Both the position numbers and the translations under genes were made by a program. The notes below the pieces were generated by a model. It was not told where the DNA came from, ran no database searches, and saw only the letters and a program-made list of their open reading frames with translations. A DNA stretch of 64,000 nt from Agelas oroides (Eukaryota > Porifera > Demospongiae > Agelasida > Agelasidae), in NCBI GenBank assembly GCA_949130485.1, contig OX422183.1, positions 2,065,436 through 2,129,435 on the forward strand, in the 5' to 3' direction. Shown here one piece after another: positions 10,011-22,628 of the stretch (its first letter is position 1; each line of letters begins with the position of its first letter).

Positions 10011-12484
10011 TAAACATTAGTAATTAAAAGAGTTTGGGTTGACCATCAATACTATGAGGCAACCTAACTCACTAGCTACTTGAAAGAAGTCTTTTCTCCG
10101 CCTTTTCCTTTTAGTTCCTCCGTAATCCGCTGAACTCGTGCAGACTTATGATTGCATCTAAATATCGTTTATATATAATACACATGCTACAGATACAAGC
10201 GCACACAAAGACCATAGCTGTAGCTGAAATAAGGCTCTGTGACCATCATCATCTGCATAGGTGTAATTAAAATGGACACTGATGGCATATGACCCCCACC
10301 ATTTTTTGTTTTTATTATCTTTATTATTTTTTTATCATCTTTTGTGACATACACATAAAATAACAAAAGCAAGAGCAAGTATATAGCTGGCTGGTTTTTG
10401 AGGGTTCCATCCCTACATGCACTTGTGAAAACTTTTTTGTGACTTGTTCCTGCTGGGTTTTTTTTTTTTTTTTTTTTGTCATTTTTAGAAGTGGTAAGAG
10501 AGAAGAGAGGTGAGAAAGGAAGGCGAGGGGAAGATGCATGGTCTGTAAAGTATGAAGGCATAGAACTGTGTTCACCTTAAAAGTGCACAAATGATACGCT
10601 TGAAATGTCTGCGTTAGATTAGTCAAAGGCCTCCATGAGCACTATCAGGCATTATCGAGTGCTTCCATGAGCATTGGGACCGTTAATTATGCTGGAGAGC
10701 GTTGCCGAAGTAACAGACTGGCTGGTCGCTAAAACGGGCAAATCGTCTATCTTCTGACTTCTTCCAAAATATATCTATGCTGAATTCTTTTAGTAACTAT
10801 CAGCTCTTTTAAGCTTAGCATTGGCTTCATTGATGGCCAATCTTGCTATAACCATATTTTTTTTGTCAACTGCCTTAAGCTGAGGATTGTAATTGAAGCT
10901 GTGGAGGAGCAGTAGTACCATCAAACAGTATACAGGTTGAAGTAGTGAACAAGGTCCAAATGTGAGAGTGATGTCAAGCAGTGACATTCATAGCTGCCAT
11001 CTCTCCACAGCTCCAACTCCTACAGTTAAATATGAATGTCTTCCACAGTTTCAACCTGAGATATAGCTATCAGGGCTGAGATGCAACCTTCAAGCTTGCA
11101 CTCCACAGCTCTAACTCAAATGTATACATTGAACCATTAGAAGGGCTGAGATGCATGCTTCTCCTCCCAGTCTCTCCTTGATTGCAACTGTAGGGGAGAA
11201 AATACTGACCAGTGAGAGGAGAGATACAGTAGGAACATTCATTTCTGCCCACGCATCTTTCCCCCATTGTCACGTGTGCTTTCCCAGTGCAGTCAACTGC
11301 TGTTGAAATTGAAACGGAATTTTGCTCAGCAATCACCCATAAATTACATAAAATATGTAGATGTGATATGTACAAAATATGTACTCTTTAGGCACTGCTC
11401 GTAGGAGAAGGAAGGTGGAAGGGAAGTAGGGGAGAAGATGCATTCATTTACTCCAGAGACAACCAAATTTCACCTCCTATCTCTCAGTCATGGTCTTTAC
11501 ATCATCCACCTCCCCTTGGTCTCCTTTAACAACATTTGACCTCACCCAATCAGTTTATCCCTGGCTGCAGACTCTGCTCCCATGGCTCTCACTTAAATTG
11601 AAGGGACAAATACATAAATTAGGTTAACAATACTGTTGATTCCACAATTCTTCATGTGTTGGTCACAGTTGCTTGTCACCCAACTCCCAAACCCGGTAAG
11701 TAATTGCAGTTGCTCTGTAGCTTCTAGACTGTTAGGATAAAGAGAAACAAATGTCAGTACTGAAAATTCTTTATGGTCCAGTCCCTTATAAAGAACTCCA
11801 GCCAAGCCAAAATTATTGATAAGGATATAAAACTCCAACTGAGCCAGAATTCTTTTAATAGTGTTCTGTACTTCAGCCACCACGGTGGCATGAATTTGGC
11901 GTTCCATCTCTCGTCACACGCTTCTCACCTCTTGTTTAAAAGTCTTGTCTCCATAACCAGGATGAAAGAATTATGTAAATGCGGGACATTGTGAAAGCAA
12001 CTAACTATGAACATTAATCTAAAATCCAGATTATCCAGTGGGCCAGATACGTATCAAGCTGCTGCCTGTTATTGCTTCAAGCAGTTAATATATTGCAACA
12101 GTCTCTGCATGAATGTTATCGTGTGAAGTTTGAATTCTCTACCACTAGCCATGTGGGCAACGAAAATGTGTAATCATTGCTAAACACAAGGCCATTGGCC
12201 GTGTGTCCACTTACTCGATCAGCTGGAGTACACTACCGCTTGGAGAAGTGCAGTTGGGAATGGTATATACCTGTGCAAGAATAACGCATGGAACATGCAC
12301 ACACATACACCAGCAGCCTAGTGTTTATGCATAAAAAAGAAGTCTCCAGACAGCTAGAAGAAAATTATGTATTAACAAGACAGTATTGTATGAAATTTAC
12401 TGAAGTGCATGTGCATCATGCAATGCAGTGGTCATTCCTCACAAAACTGTCAGGGCGAAGGCTACTGTGGATTCTGAAACTGAT
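10011..12484. other. Long non-coding stretch
   Basis: A poly-T run of about 20 bases lies near 10460. Short open frames on both strands overlap each other and carry no motif that I recognise. Nothing else can be supported. Confidence 0.4.
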
Positions 12485-12642
12485 CTAGGAAATCAATGAA
12501 ACCTCAGTACCTTTCATGCCCTATATGAGGAAACGTGTAGGCAAACTTATCTAGGAAATCAATGAAACCTCAGTACCTTTCATGCCCTATATGAGGAAAC
12601 GTGTAGGCAAACTTATCTAGGAAATCAATGAAACCTCAGTAT
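12485..12642 (+). repeat. 66-bp tandem repeat, about 2.4 copies
   Basis: The unit starting TCTAGGAAATCAATGAAACC and ending GGCAAACTTA is present twice almost perfectly, followed by a partial third copy that diverges after CAGTA. Confidence 0.9.
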
Positions 12643-13129
12643 CTCCCATCACTGTAGTGTGCTTTACTCATGTAGCAGTGTCTAATGAGCTTGTTTTGGA
12701 CCACAAAATAGTCCGTTTTTTCTGCACTCCACACTTACCAGTGTCCAAAAATAGCTTGAGTGGTGGTGGGTCCTTGACCAGTTGGATGATATCTCTCAAG
12801 GATTTGTCTGTCAGCTTCTGTGGAGCCACGAGGCTGCGAATGAGCTAATAGGTTTCAGCTCCACAAGTGCTTAGCAAAATTGCTCTTTGCTACGTTCTTT
12901 TTTTTTCACACTGAGCGACAATCCTCTGAATGTAGTGTAAACTGACTCAGTGAGTATACAGCCATGTGTGTTGTGCATGAACAGTGATCCTTCCTCTATA
13001 TTAACAATGTCATAATTATTGCACATCAACAAATTATATGCTTCGATTATTTTCTGTACTTAGAGCACACAAATTGTTATCACTGGTGAGGGGTACAGCT
13101 GTTGAAGAGAGGACAAATGTATCCTCCTG

Positions 13130-13310
13130 ATGTATCGTGCACACCAAATGTTATTACATCAGCAGAGGTTTGATTGTCCTCCAACACCACCTCCACCTCC
13201 TCTGAGTGTCCTCCATCACCACCTCCATCTCTTGAGTGTACCTCCACCTCCTCTGAGTGACCTGCACCATCACCTCCATCTCCTCTGAGTGACCTATTCC
13301 ACCTTCTATG
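13130..13310 (+). repeat. Degenerate CT-rich minisatellite
   Basis: Repeated CCTCCACCTCCTCTGAGTG-like units (about 30-50 bp apart). The Glu/Gly-rich minus-strand frame over it is a by-product. Confidence 0.7.
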
Positions 13311-13489
13311 TGTCATATAATGGGAGTTGAAGCTGTCGAAGGCATCAAACAGTACATACGTGATGATTTAGAGCTGTGGGTAGCATCTGACAATATAATA
13401 AGTGTTGGACCTATGGTGAAAATTTATAATTACAAAGAGTCAGAGCTGTGGAGAGTATTGAATATTCAATTGTAAGAGTTGGAGCTGAA

Positions 13490-14085
13490 GCTTGCAGGCG
13501 TTTCTAAATTAATTGGGATTGGCCTCTCCCCTTTATGATGTTTTTTTATATCCCTTGTTGAAAGCCAAATGATAATTCATAAATGTTGATACCATATGTA
13601 ATTATACCTGGCTGGATTTTGGAATGTAGTAACAAGAGACTATGTCCAAAGATTACAACTATTTGTAGTGAATAATGATAAAAAGAAGGCCTAAGTAGGT
13701 GGTTCAATTCGTAACTCCAATTTTTTTTATATACCTCACAAAAATGTTTTAAGCTTAGCATATGGAGGGGAAGTATCTTACCTCCTTACCTCCACAACAC
13801 TGAGGGCCTCACCAGCTATTGTATGAACATAGGCCTCTTGCTGTTCCTCTTGCTGTTGCTTCCTGTGGCTGATCCACCTTCTCTTGGATTAGATATAACA
13901 AAAAGGACAACTAATGTGCAAAAATGCAGGCATTATATCGCCAGTTGCTTGCACGTATGTAGAAAATGACACTTCACTTCACGTATGTAGAAAATGACAC
14001 TTCACTTTCACTTACTTCACTTGCACTACTCTTCCTCAAGCTTGCCGTTCTTTCTAAGTTAAAAGGGATGGGGCGATCTCCCCTC
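13490..14085 (-). other. Duplicated small exons (ASLRK / AYVH modules)
   Basis: The minus strand shows RPIPFNLERTASLRKS (about 14040-14085), RPIPINLETPASF (about 13500-13540) and AYVHTIAGEALSVVEV (about 13790-13840). The same two modules stand next to each other at 17914-18117 (IPINSETPASLRKEW, AYVHSSTGGALSDVVV). They look like exons or relics of the local gene family. No function is assigned. Confidence 0.4.
13955..14012 (+). repeat. 28-bp direct duplication
   Basis: ACGTATGTAGAAAATGACAC plus TTCACTTC occurs twice back to back. Confidence 0.8.
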
Positions 14086-14282
14086 CATATAGGAGATATC
14101 AACCTTTTCTAGTCATTACCCCTTTGAAAATTTCATTTTGTAAGTAAGGGTACCACAATTGTCACAGTCACTGTCCGTCAGTTAATACTTTTGTGCCACT
14201 GTGAGCCCCTCTTGAGGCCTGGCCCTGGGCCCGTTGTTGAACGATCCCTACCAACAGCTGAGTGTAGATGTGTAGATAAATG

Positions 14283-14747
14283 TCATGATGGTGAAATGTT
14301 TCCCATGGAATAGTGTAGCTGAAAGTGATAGTTGAAAAAGGAAAAGTAGTCTCTAATAATGTACAGCACATCTTCAATACTTCCTGCATTTTGAAGGTTT
14401 TGGGAGAAGGTTTGAAGTGCTGGCTTCTGGGAATTTTTGGAGACTGGGTCAAATGCACCCAAGCACAATAGATGGACAACTAGCCTGTCCACAGCAACAT
14501 TTCGCTGATGTAGTGACTCATAGATTCTTGAGTGAAGGCGCCAGAATTTACGTAGTATGTCCTCTGATTCTACACACAGCCTGATACTGAGTCCCTCCTG
14601 TTGCTCAGGGGTAAGTCCACTTTCCTTGAGGTATGGGAATGAGCTAGTTGTAGTAGCAGGGACTGGAGAAGCCAGTCTCAAGGGGATTCTGAATCTCCTC
14701 ACTCTGAGTGGGAGAGCTGGGGGCAGGACTGACACTGGTGCCTCAGT
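14283..14747 (-). CDS. Exon of unrecognised protein (ILRKFWRLHSRIYESL)
   Basis: A TTTACTTCAG acceptor before 14747 opens a frame of about 155 residues: a Pro/Arg-rich lead (LPPALPLRVRRF), then LTPEQQEGLSIRL, ILRKFWRLHSRIYESL, VDRLVVHLLCLGAFDPVS and SIEDVLYIIRDYFSFFNYHF. The helical pattern with conserved-looking aromatic residues is convincing as a folded domain. It reminds me of an uncharacterised all-helical domain common in predicted sponge and cnidarian proteins, but I cannot name it. The frame closes at 14283 without a clear donor, so this may be a terminal exon or a broken copy. Confidence 0.6.
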   Translation of the reverse strand, partial: TEAPVSVLPPALPLRVRRFRIPLRLASPVPATTTSSFPYLKESGLTPEQQEGLSIRLCVESEDILRKFWRLHSRIYESLHQRNVAVDRLVVHLLCLGAFDPVSKNSQKPALQTFSQNLQNAGSIEDVLYIIRDYFSFFNYHFQLHYSMGNISPS

Positions 14748-15564
14748 CTGAAGTAAACACATCATCTGATGACTGCTGATGGTGGTTTGCCAGCGCATGA
14801 GTCTTGCTGGTTTCTGAAAGGAGTTTGTTTGGTAGTTTCACAAGCTACAGCTGAAACCGCTGTAGTTATAGGTTCGACGAGAGACAAAATAACACTGTCT
14901 TGTACATGTAGATCATCTATCAGGGAGAGGCAATAATGTACATCTGTATGTCAATTCTGTCTTAACATGCTTTGGGGATAAATACTGTATAGTTCCAGAC
15001 TAACCTAATGGAGAATCATTCACAGTTGGAAGCACTTTATCCACCTTGTCTGATCCTGCATGGAGAACATTTCAGGTATGATAGCTCCAGATGCTATGAT
15101 TCTACAACTCTGCCATGGTGACAGGAGTACTTCTGAGTGCCTTACTGAATGACTGCTGTATATCCATAGTCATGGAGACATGCAATGGGTGGCAGCAAGC
15201 TATAGAACTTGTCTGCAGACTAAAAGTCCTTATCAAGACAGGTGCGATGATACACTACGTGGTCTACAGTTTTTACATACATAAATCTTGCTGTTTGATT
15301 GTTCCCTATGTACTCCTTCTGTTAGAAGAAGTAGGAAGGCGCCCCAACTCCATCTGCAATAGATATTGCTTGAGTTGTTTGAGCTGTAGAAGAATGATAG
15401 AACAAATCAGTGTGAGATTTAGTGCATGTGTGCACGTGGCAGGTACTGACGCGATATCATTTAATAAACGCTTTTGGGTTCGTACATGCAGGTTCGCATG
15501 GAAGCTATTTGCATACTGGAATGTCGTACATCCTTTGGTATCCTGTTTTGATATAATTCTATAC

Positions 15565-15690
15565 CTATGTAGTTATGTTCTAGTCCTACTTGCTCTAGTC
15601 CTACTTTGGTACATGTAGTTCTTGTGTTCTAGTCCTACTTGCTCTAGTCCTACTTGCTCTAGTCCTACTTTGGTACATGTAGTTCATGGG
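15565..15690 (+). repeat. Short tandem repeat CTAGTCCTACTTG
   Basis: Units of CTAGTCCTACTTGCT and CTAGTCCTACTTTGGTACAT alternate about six times. Confidence 0.85.
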
Positions 15691-15884
15691 CATGTCCCAG
15701 ACCCCCAAGTTGCTACCTGTTCTGTTACATGAAATTCGTAATCAGCACCAAGAAAAAGAAGACATTTGGAGGACTTTGTTTAAAAAAAAACTAATGTGGT
15801 AAATATTCTGCAACTATTCTATTGGCTATGTCAATTCTATTCACTGTTGGTGAACTCAGTGCCAAAACCAGTCCCTGCCAACTA

Positions 15885-15980
15885 GGCTGTGAACTGTTTT
15901 GCAGCCATGTAATATTTAGGATCTGGGTGCATCTCTTCGGTAGTTAGACTTAGAACATCTAGTAAGCTATCAGCAGGACT
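15885..15980 (-). CDS. Terminal exon (LLDVLSLTTEEMHPDPKYY)
   Basis: The minus strand reads SPADSLLDVLSLTTEEMHPD then PKYYMAAKQFTA and a stop at about 15882-15884. A poly-T tract and CAAG precede it. The phase does not join the upstream micro-exon at 16050-16091 directly, so an exon between them or a different acceptor is needed. Only the first part is duplicated near 20980 and 26720. Confidence 0.45.
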
Positions 15981-16049
15981 TGAAAAAAAACAAACAAACA
16001 AACAAAAAAAAACAAACAAGTAATTCACTGAACAGAACACTGAACTCAC

Positions 16050-16091
16050 TGGTTCTTCCTGTCTTCGAACCTCATCCACCAATCTTCCAGC
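16050..16091 (-). CDS. 42-bp micro-exon, copy 1
   Basis: GTTTCAAAAG acceptor, 42 bases in phase 0 encoding AGRLVDEVRRQEEP, then a GTGAGT donor. Copies at 21053-21094 and 26797-26838 have the same ends. Sequence and splice signals are preserved far better than the flanks. The host protein is unknown; the peptide is charged and helical. Confidence 0.65.
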
Positions 16092-16259
16092 CTTTTGAAA
16101 CAGGAAAAACTTCTGATCAAAATTTTGATTTGCGCATGTGAACTGATAATAGGACAATCAATGTACATATGGAACACCATTCCCAGTAAAGCTTAAGAAT
16201 TATTGTACAAACTATCTGTTTCGGCCATTTAGCTTGTTGGTCAAGTTTCACACTTGTGC

Positions 16260-17900
16260 AGATGACAGGGGTGGCAGTGGGGTTGGCAGTTGGGGTGGGG
16301 GTACTATGTGCAGGCAATGAGGATACTTTTATGTTACTGACGTACATCTCTGAACTATATTAATTGGTCATTGGTCGCAGCTTATACACAAAACCACTCT
16401 TCGACATATGAAGTGTGTGTACTTACATTAACAGTGTTGTTTTCGTTTTATTTGACAAGTGTTCAAACTTACTTGGGAAACAATGAGTGAATTTTAAGAC
16501 AAGTAGTGTATGACAAGTACATAACCATTAAAGCACAATTGAAAGGTAATCACATACGTAGGTACTGCACTTACGTGGTGTCCCTGGGGGAAGGCCACTT
16601 TTCCTTTCCGCTTTGTAAAAAAGGTTGCAGCCTTTCTTTCCACAAACATCTTAGCATTATTCCCAGCCCCTCCACCACAGCTGTAGTCACTTGTATGGTG
16701 TAATGCTCTTACATACTTTGTTTCATAATGTGAAACAAAAGCATTTTAAAAATGATCACAACTTGTAGCGGAGATGAAGAGGTAACTACATAACACTGTC
16801 CAAAACATACCATTTTCCGTCTTTGTTGCAGTCAGGTGTTTTCTAGCAATTTGTCTTGATGATCTCTGCAGCAGGTTTCACCTGTAGCTAGTGCTGCATA
16901 TGTAGCAATGTCTGCCACAATACTGGATCACTTGCCGTATTGCCATTCACACTCACCTGAAGTGAACAGGTCTTGTGTCGCTTGAGTACTGTTGGAGCCA
17001 GTGTGCTGTTACCTATTACTCATCTCAGTTTAGCATGGATAGCAGATAATTTTATTGGCTAGGAGTATGTATGTATAAACTTAAATGTGTAAAATTCGAT
17101 ATCTGTTTCAGCCAGCATCTGCTTTGTCTGGCCTTATCATGTTTGCAAAATGTTCTTAGTCATTTTTTAACTTTTCTTACACAAAATTGTGTGAATTCTT
17201 CCCTGTTCATTGGTGTCAGAAAGGTTGGTTACCCTGGTGCTGCTCTTCATACAGCCTCCTGCGACTGTCTAGGAAGCTAGTCCTCCCCCTTCTTTCCTGC
17301 TGTTGCTGTTCCATGAGACAGCCTAGTGTTTAGCAATCTCCTTAGCAAGATCTTGATGACCCAGCAGCAGGCTCCACTACTATTTCCACCTGCCACCTCC
17401 ATGTAGGTACTTATCTGCATTGTAGTTTTTTCAGCCAGTTGTCTACGATTTCTGAAAGGCATCAGTCTAAGTGTCCATAATCAGTTGTTCAACTGTCAGC
17501 CTCAATGACCCAACTATGTAGTGAAATTTAAATGGTCAACTGGATAGCAATGATGTTACATTTATTGTACTCAGTATGCAGCTTTTAAAATGTTTAGTTT
17601 CACTATCTCAATTTTATGAATCTCTCTTAGTTTCAACTTCTGCCATTTTAGCATTTTATGAATGTCAACTGACAATTTGGGAAATGAAAGCGCTATATTG
17701 AACTGAGAATGGCACATTGCATAATTTTCTGCTGTTGAGTTACAAAATCAAGTTGGCATCAGTAGCTAGTCCTTAAAATGCTTCCCCTGGCTGCAAATGC
17801 TTGCTGATGCAATGGATGCATAACGAACATTTACTACATCAGTGGAAGTACTATTGTTGTTGGGTTTGCTGGCCCTAGCTCAACTGTTCTGTTGTTGTTG
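16260..17900. other. Mostly non-coding
   Basis: A short G-rich stretch lies at 16266-16310. Open frames at 17071-17280 and 17277-17462 show no motif. No gene is supported. Confidence 0.35.
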
Positions 17901-17913
17901 AACTTGAACTTGT

Positions 17914-18117
17914 TCATGTAAAAACATAGCATTTTGAGGGGGGTATCCATAACCAGTTTATCCTTACCACTACATCACTCAGGGCCCCACCAGTAGATGA
18001 GTGGACGTAAGCCCCGTGGTGTGCATCTTGCCATTCTTTTCGCAAGCTTGCTGGTGTCTCTGAATTAATGGGGATTGCCCCCCTCCCCTGCTGGACCTCT
18101 AAGTGGAACTCCCTCAA
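17914..18117 (-). CDS. Exon-like frame with ASLRKEW and AYVH modules
   Basis: An open frame contains GAIPINSETPASLRKEWQD and GAYVHSSTGGALSDVVVR. The same modules recur at 13490-14085 as separate pieces. The join ALSDVV|VR may be a splice donor (GTAAGGATAA). No known family. Confidence 0.4.
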   Translation of the reverse strand: MREFHLEVQQGRGAIPINSETPASLRKEWQDAHHGAYVHSSTGGALSDVVVRINWLWIPPSKCYVFT

Positions 18118-18529
18118 ACGCGCTTGAACATCACCCTTGTGTCAGAGTCTGTGTGTGCATGTGTGGGAAATATTCTGCTATTAGCACATACAATCAACAA
18201 TTGGTAAAGGGCACCACATTCTGGGGTCGCGAGCCATTTTCTGGATGCTTCCTCTATATTGGACTCACAATGGCACATTGCATATTTTTCTGCTGTTGAG
18301 TTACAAACCATAAAGTTGGCATCAGTAGCTGATTCTTAAAATGCTTCCCTGGGTGATTCACTATCCTCCATTGCACTCCTGATGTACAACAACAAACATT
18401 AATTTTACTACACCAGTGGAAGTACACTACTATTATTACTGGAGCAGTATATAACAGTATGTGCGGTGAGTTCAGTCGACACTAGTTATCTTTACATGCC
18501 AAGCTGTCCTTGAAGTTCACCCAGCTTGC

Positions 18530-18620
18530 AGGATTAGCTGTATGTGCTTGATGACTTGTAGCAAGTGTTCTTCCATGCAGTAAGTTCGAATCCTCACTCT
18601 GTGACTGTTCCCACTAAGTA
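18530..18620 (+). repeat. Possible tRNA-derived SINE head
   Basis: The phrase AGTTCGAATCCTCACT resembles a tRNA B box (GGTTCGANTCC), with GGATTAGCTGTATG upstream as a loose A box. No cloverleaf closes, so this is at most a decayed SINE. Confidence 0.25.
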
Positions 18621-18959
18621 CAAATGCTTTACAGTTGCAGGTCGGATGAGAAGACAATAGCTAGGAAATAAATAGCCATCTTTTGTGACAAGAGCAAGAG
18701 CGAGTAGCTATTCACATGTGCTTGGGAGGTCACAGAAGAAAGTCATTTGCCATCCAGTACATCACAAATGCTACAGATGATGTATCTAGAGATGCATTAA
18801 TTATATAGTCATAACGCTTGCTTCATTGACTTGCTGTATGATGGAGCTTGGAGTATGACATGCTTTACATCTGTAGCTGATTACTGAGAACGCTCCTCCG
18901 GACTAAAAGCTGCCTAAAATGCCAGAAATGGAGTCCCTACAAGGTGAAAGGAGCGTTTT

Positions 18960-19235
18960 CTACGCCCGTTTGTGCAAGAAAGCAGACAAATGGCCCACCC
19001 GGCATTGACCAAGGCTTTTCTACAGGCAGCTGCAACCGCCGCCATGCTCTGTCAGCCAGAGCGGTGCAACCACCGCCATGCACTGTCAGCCAGAGCGGTG
19101 CACCCACCCACCTACCCCTGTCCCACCCTTTCTGCTAGTGCAGAGCCTATCTTCAAAACGGATTGCGCAAACTGATAACATGCAGCCAAAGTCTGACAAT
19201 GCCATATGGCGTCATCGGTTGGTAAAGGGTTAACT
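18960..19235 (+). repeat. Dispersed repeat, copy 1 (second copy 44028-44230)
   Basis: ACCAAGGC..TTTC.ACAG, CTATCTTCAA.ACGGATTGCG, AACATGCA.CCAAAGT and AAAGGGTTAA are shared in order with 44028-44230. An internal 37-bp unit (CTGTCAGCCAGAGCGGTGCA) is duplicated here only. Confidence 0.7.
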
Positions 19236-20169
19236 TCACTGCGCCTTCTCTTTACTGAGCTAAGCTGTTGAAAAGAAAAACAATCTGATATGTTTTGTAT
19301 ACATAGTAGCAAGATATGTCCTCATGCATTACTTACTACATTTTTTGTTTCTTCCAACTGGTGACAATACCTGTAGGTGTAAATGTTCATGTATAATAGA
19401 TTACCTGAGATGTACTTATATAGAATTTACATGCAGCTACTACATATCTCTAGGATGTCATTCAATGTTTGAACCTGTATATGGGTATGACCAAAAGATG
19501 TATACCTCAAAGGTGTGTGTGGTACAGTGGGTTGGTATGTTTGCATATAGAAAGAGTGACGCACTGTAGATCGGAAAATGTACTTTTTTTGCACAAAATG
19601 TTTTGTTTCGTTTATTCATGCTATCCGCTGTGCACTAATGCTAGCAATATATTGATGGAGCCATTGCTAGCAGCCACAAACACAAAACAACGCTTTGTCT
19701 TTCCAGTAGTAATGGATTGACAGCAGATTGACAATAGTTTTCACTGTGAACAGCGCTCTGTTTTGAGGTCAGCTTCTTTGCAGGCATTGGATACATTTGC
19801 AGAAAAGTGGTGGTAGTAGTTGTCTCTCTAAAGCAGCTCAATAATTGGAACCGTTGACCAACTTTTACCTTGTAAGAAGTCACTCTTCATTCTTCAAAAC
19901 TACTTCTGAACTTGTAAATTATTTGCGTGTTCAATTTTATAGGAGGTATACATACACAATTCAGATCAGCTCCAATTTGCTGCCTTGTGTCAATTTCCAT
20001 TTGAATGTTGAATAGAAAAGCATTATTCACAACACATCTCATATGGCCTAGCTAACTTTGTGAGCTGTGCTAGTGGTCTTATTCTGCAAGTAGACTTAAT
20101 TAATGTAATAGTGAATTTACCAATATCCAGCCAGCCAGTTGTAAAGCTAATAGCACTTTGAACACAATC

Positions 20170-20760
20170 ATGTGCTAGACTTCACTGCACACTCCTAATA
20201 TCCTGTGCATCTTCTAACAATACTATTTCAAACTCGCTATATTTTGATAGTGATCTAGGCCATCCTCACAATCAGCCAGCTGCTGTTCCAGTTCTGCCAC
20301 CTTTGAAGGAAAAAGAAATACACAATAGAAGCAAGAATGTTTTTCAAGTACACTAGAGGGAGTCCTACCCCTAAGGAGCTTCGAAGTGTGTTCCCTTCTA
20401 GTCAAACACTGGACACTCCTAATATCCTGTGAAATTTGTGTACCTTCTGACACAATACTGTTTCAAACTCAATATAATATTATTATGATAGTGATAATCC
20501 CCTCCTCACAATCCTTCAACTGCTGCTACTGCATGAATTTACATATCAATACCAGATATTGTATGTAAATCCACTACTGCTAATATTTGCTGCCAGCACT
20601 TTGAACACAGTCACATGCTAGACTTCACTAGACACTCCTAATATCCTGTGAGATGTGTGTACCTTCTAACACAATACTGTTTCAAACTCATGCACTATAT
20701 TGTGCAAATGGTCAATCCCATCTTCGCAGTCTGCCAACTGTTGCTCCAGGTCTACCATAT
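20170..20760 (-). repeat. Tandemly repeated exon module (LEQQLADCEDG)
   Basis: Three units lie head to tail on the minus strand. Two encode LEQQLADCEDG[IL]DH (20231-20309 and about 20690-20750) and the middle one (20470-20530) is degraded with stops. Each is followed by EFETVLC-like text and the phrase CACAGGATATTAGGAGTGTC. At least the 20231-20309 unit has an acceptor (TTCAAAG). This is a coiled-coil-like exon multiplied by local duplication. Confidence 0.55.
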
Positions 20761-21052
20761 CTCCATGAGGGCATATATTGAACCAGAATCCTGCTTGCCA
20801 ATAAAAATTTAATTTCAAGAACTTTTCTGGAAGGGCATGTCCCAGACCCCCAAGTTTCTCCCCATAGATTCTGCAGCAACACCACTCTTGTGTAGAATAG
20901 TTTTCTATGGCCCTGCTGTGTGCCCTCCCCTTCCTTGCTGACATGCACCTCTATGGTCTGCACACATTAACTAGAACATCTAGTAAGCTATTACTAGGAT
21001 TTAAAAAATACAAGCCATTAGAAACTATTCACTAAACAGAACACGAACTCAC

Positions 21053-21094
21053 TCGTTCTTCCTGTCTTCAGACCTCATCCACCAATCTTCCAGC
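21053..21094 (-). pseudogene. 42-bp micro-exon, copy 2, with stop
   Basis: The acceptor, length and GTGAGT donor match copies 1 and 3, but the ninth codon is TGA instead of CGA, so AGRLVDEV is followed by a stop. This marks the local gene copy as dead unless the exon is skipped (its length is a multiple of three). Confidence 0.65.
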
Positions 21095-21114
21095 CTTTAG
21101 AAACAGGAAAAAGG

Positions 21115-21240
21115 CTGATCGGACCAGGAGCAGGTCCACCAGCCAGACCAGGAGGTGGTCCTCTTGCCGGACCAGGAGCAGGTCCACCAGCCGGACCAGG
21201 AGCAGGTCCACCAGCCAGACCATGAGTAGGTCCAGGACCT
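21115..21240 (+). repeat. Minisatellite of about 24 bp (GGACCAGGAGCAGGTCCACC)
   Basis: Five or six imperfect units of GGACCAGGAGCAGGTCCACC plus AGCC directly follow micro-exon copy 2 in its upstream intron. Confidence 0.8.
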
Positions 21241-21627
21241 CGACCAACCTAGCTGCAAGGATTATTATTCGTATAACCATGGTCAATATTGCTGGCTTCT
21301 ATACCAAAGGAAATGAGTTCCTGCGGCCACATTACATTATTTAGCTGACAACTAAACCAAACCCCAAAACTACTGTTGGTATCAGAGAACCCTGTTTTCA
21401 TTAAGCTGCAGAGTATGTCGTGCCATGGTACTAAGCTCGAACAAACCACAACTTTTAGAGTGAGTACATTTTATTGTAGTTTTGTTCTTGTTCAAATTTC
21501 ACAGACTGACTAGCTATGTCTCATTCTCAGGTCTTGTGTGATCGAGAAGACAAACTTTATTAACTGAGCAACATGGCTAGTAGCTATAAATCAATAATAT
21601 TACAACACATTATTTAAAACTACGTAC

Positions 21628-21702
21628 CTGACAATGGCAAAATATGAATCCGTCATCATCGCAGTAGTCTTCTATATGATCGACGAGGAGCTGGGGGTTC
21701 AT
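21628..21702 (-). CDS. Cysteine-containing exon, family copy 4
   Basis: A 75-bp phase-0 exon with a CATCACAG acceptor and a GTACGT donor, ending YCDDDGFIFCHCQ. It aligns codon for codon with 3894-3968. Confidence 0.55.
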
Positions 21703-22628
21703 CTGTGATGCGCAGAAATGGTTGGGAAAAGTTATATCCGCAGCTGAAGCTGTTCATGTTGATTCATATCATGGCATGCGTTTGTTGAGTATCGCCAACC
21801 AACCACAGCATTTAATCATTCATGATTACAATAGTAATTTCTTATGTAATATAATCAGCTCTGTGCACACTTGACACTTTCATGGCACTCATTTCACTGT
21901 ACAAAGCTATACTGGTTAAGTATATAAAAGCTGGAGGTGTGCTTTTCCATTCTGAGATGCCATACATTTTTACAGGGTGCTGTATTACAACCATATAGTT
22001 AAACAGTAAATAGAGAGTTATAATACTGCTCTGCATTCTACTATCCACTTCAATATCTCAGTAAACCACAGATGATGTACATACAAAGTCATCCACTGTA
22101 CTAGTACATAGTACTTAGGTGAATTTGGTGTTGTCCTACCTCCACGGCCCCTACGTCCACGGCGACCAGGGCCTCCGGTGCCAGGTGGTCTATGACCAGG
22201 ACCAGGAGGTGGAACTGCAGATTCCTCACCTCCTGGTATGCCTTGGAGAAACATACAGCTCTATTGACACTCCGGTCGGCAGCCCTTTTCCCCCAGATGT
22301 TGACCCAATACCCGCCCTACCCCGTGTAGGCAGTTGGTCGTTTCTGTTGGATGAGAGAATAATGGCTATTAGTGGATGTGAAGTATTGCTGCACAGTTAT
22401 GTAACCGTTTTTACAACACAAAGACTACGTACATGTGCAACTGGAATAGTTAGTAGCCTTGTCACCAGTTTTCAAAAGGCCTGGTGATAAGACTCATGTT
22501 AACATTCATGGTTAAAAGTACTATAGTCTTGTGTGAGAATACAAACTTAGTTCAGGAAGATATATTGAAAAGTCACCTGAGGAACATGACTAGCATACAT
22601 CAATTGCATGTGATTTAAGTCGACTTAC

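Noticed and set aside
15115..15618. 167-residue plus-strand Cys/Leu-rich frame
   Set aside because: No recognisable domain, no neighbouring exon, and its end runs into a tandem repeat.
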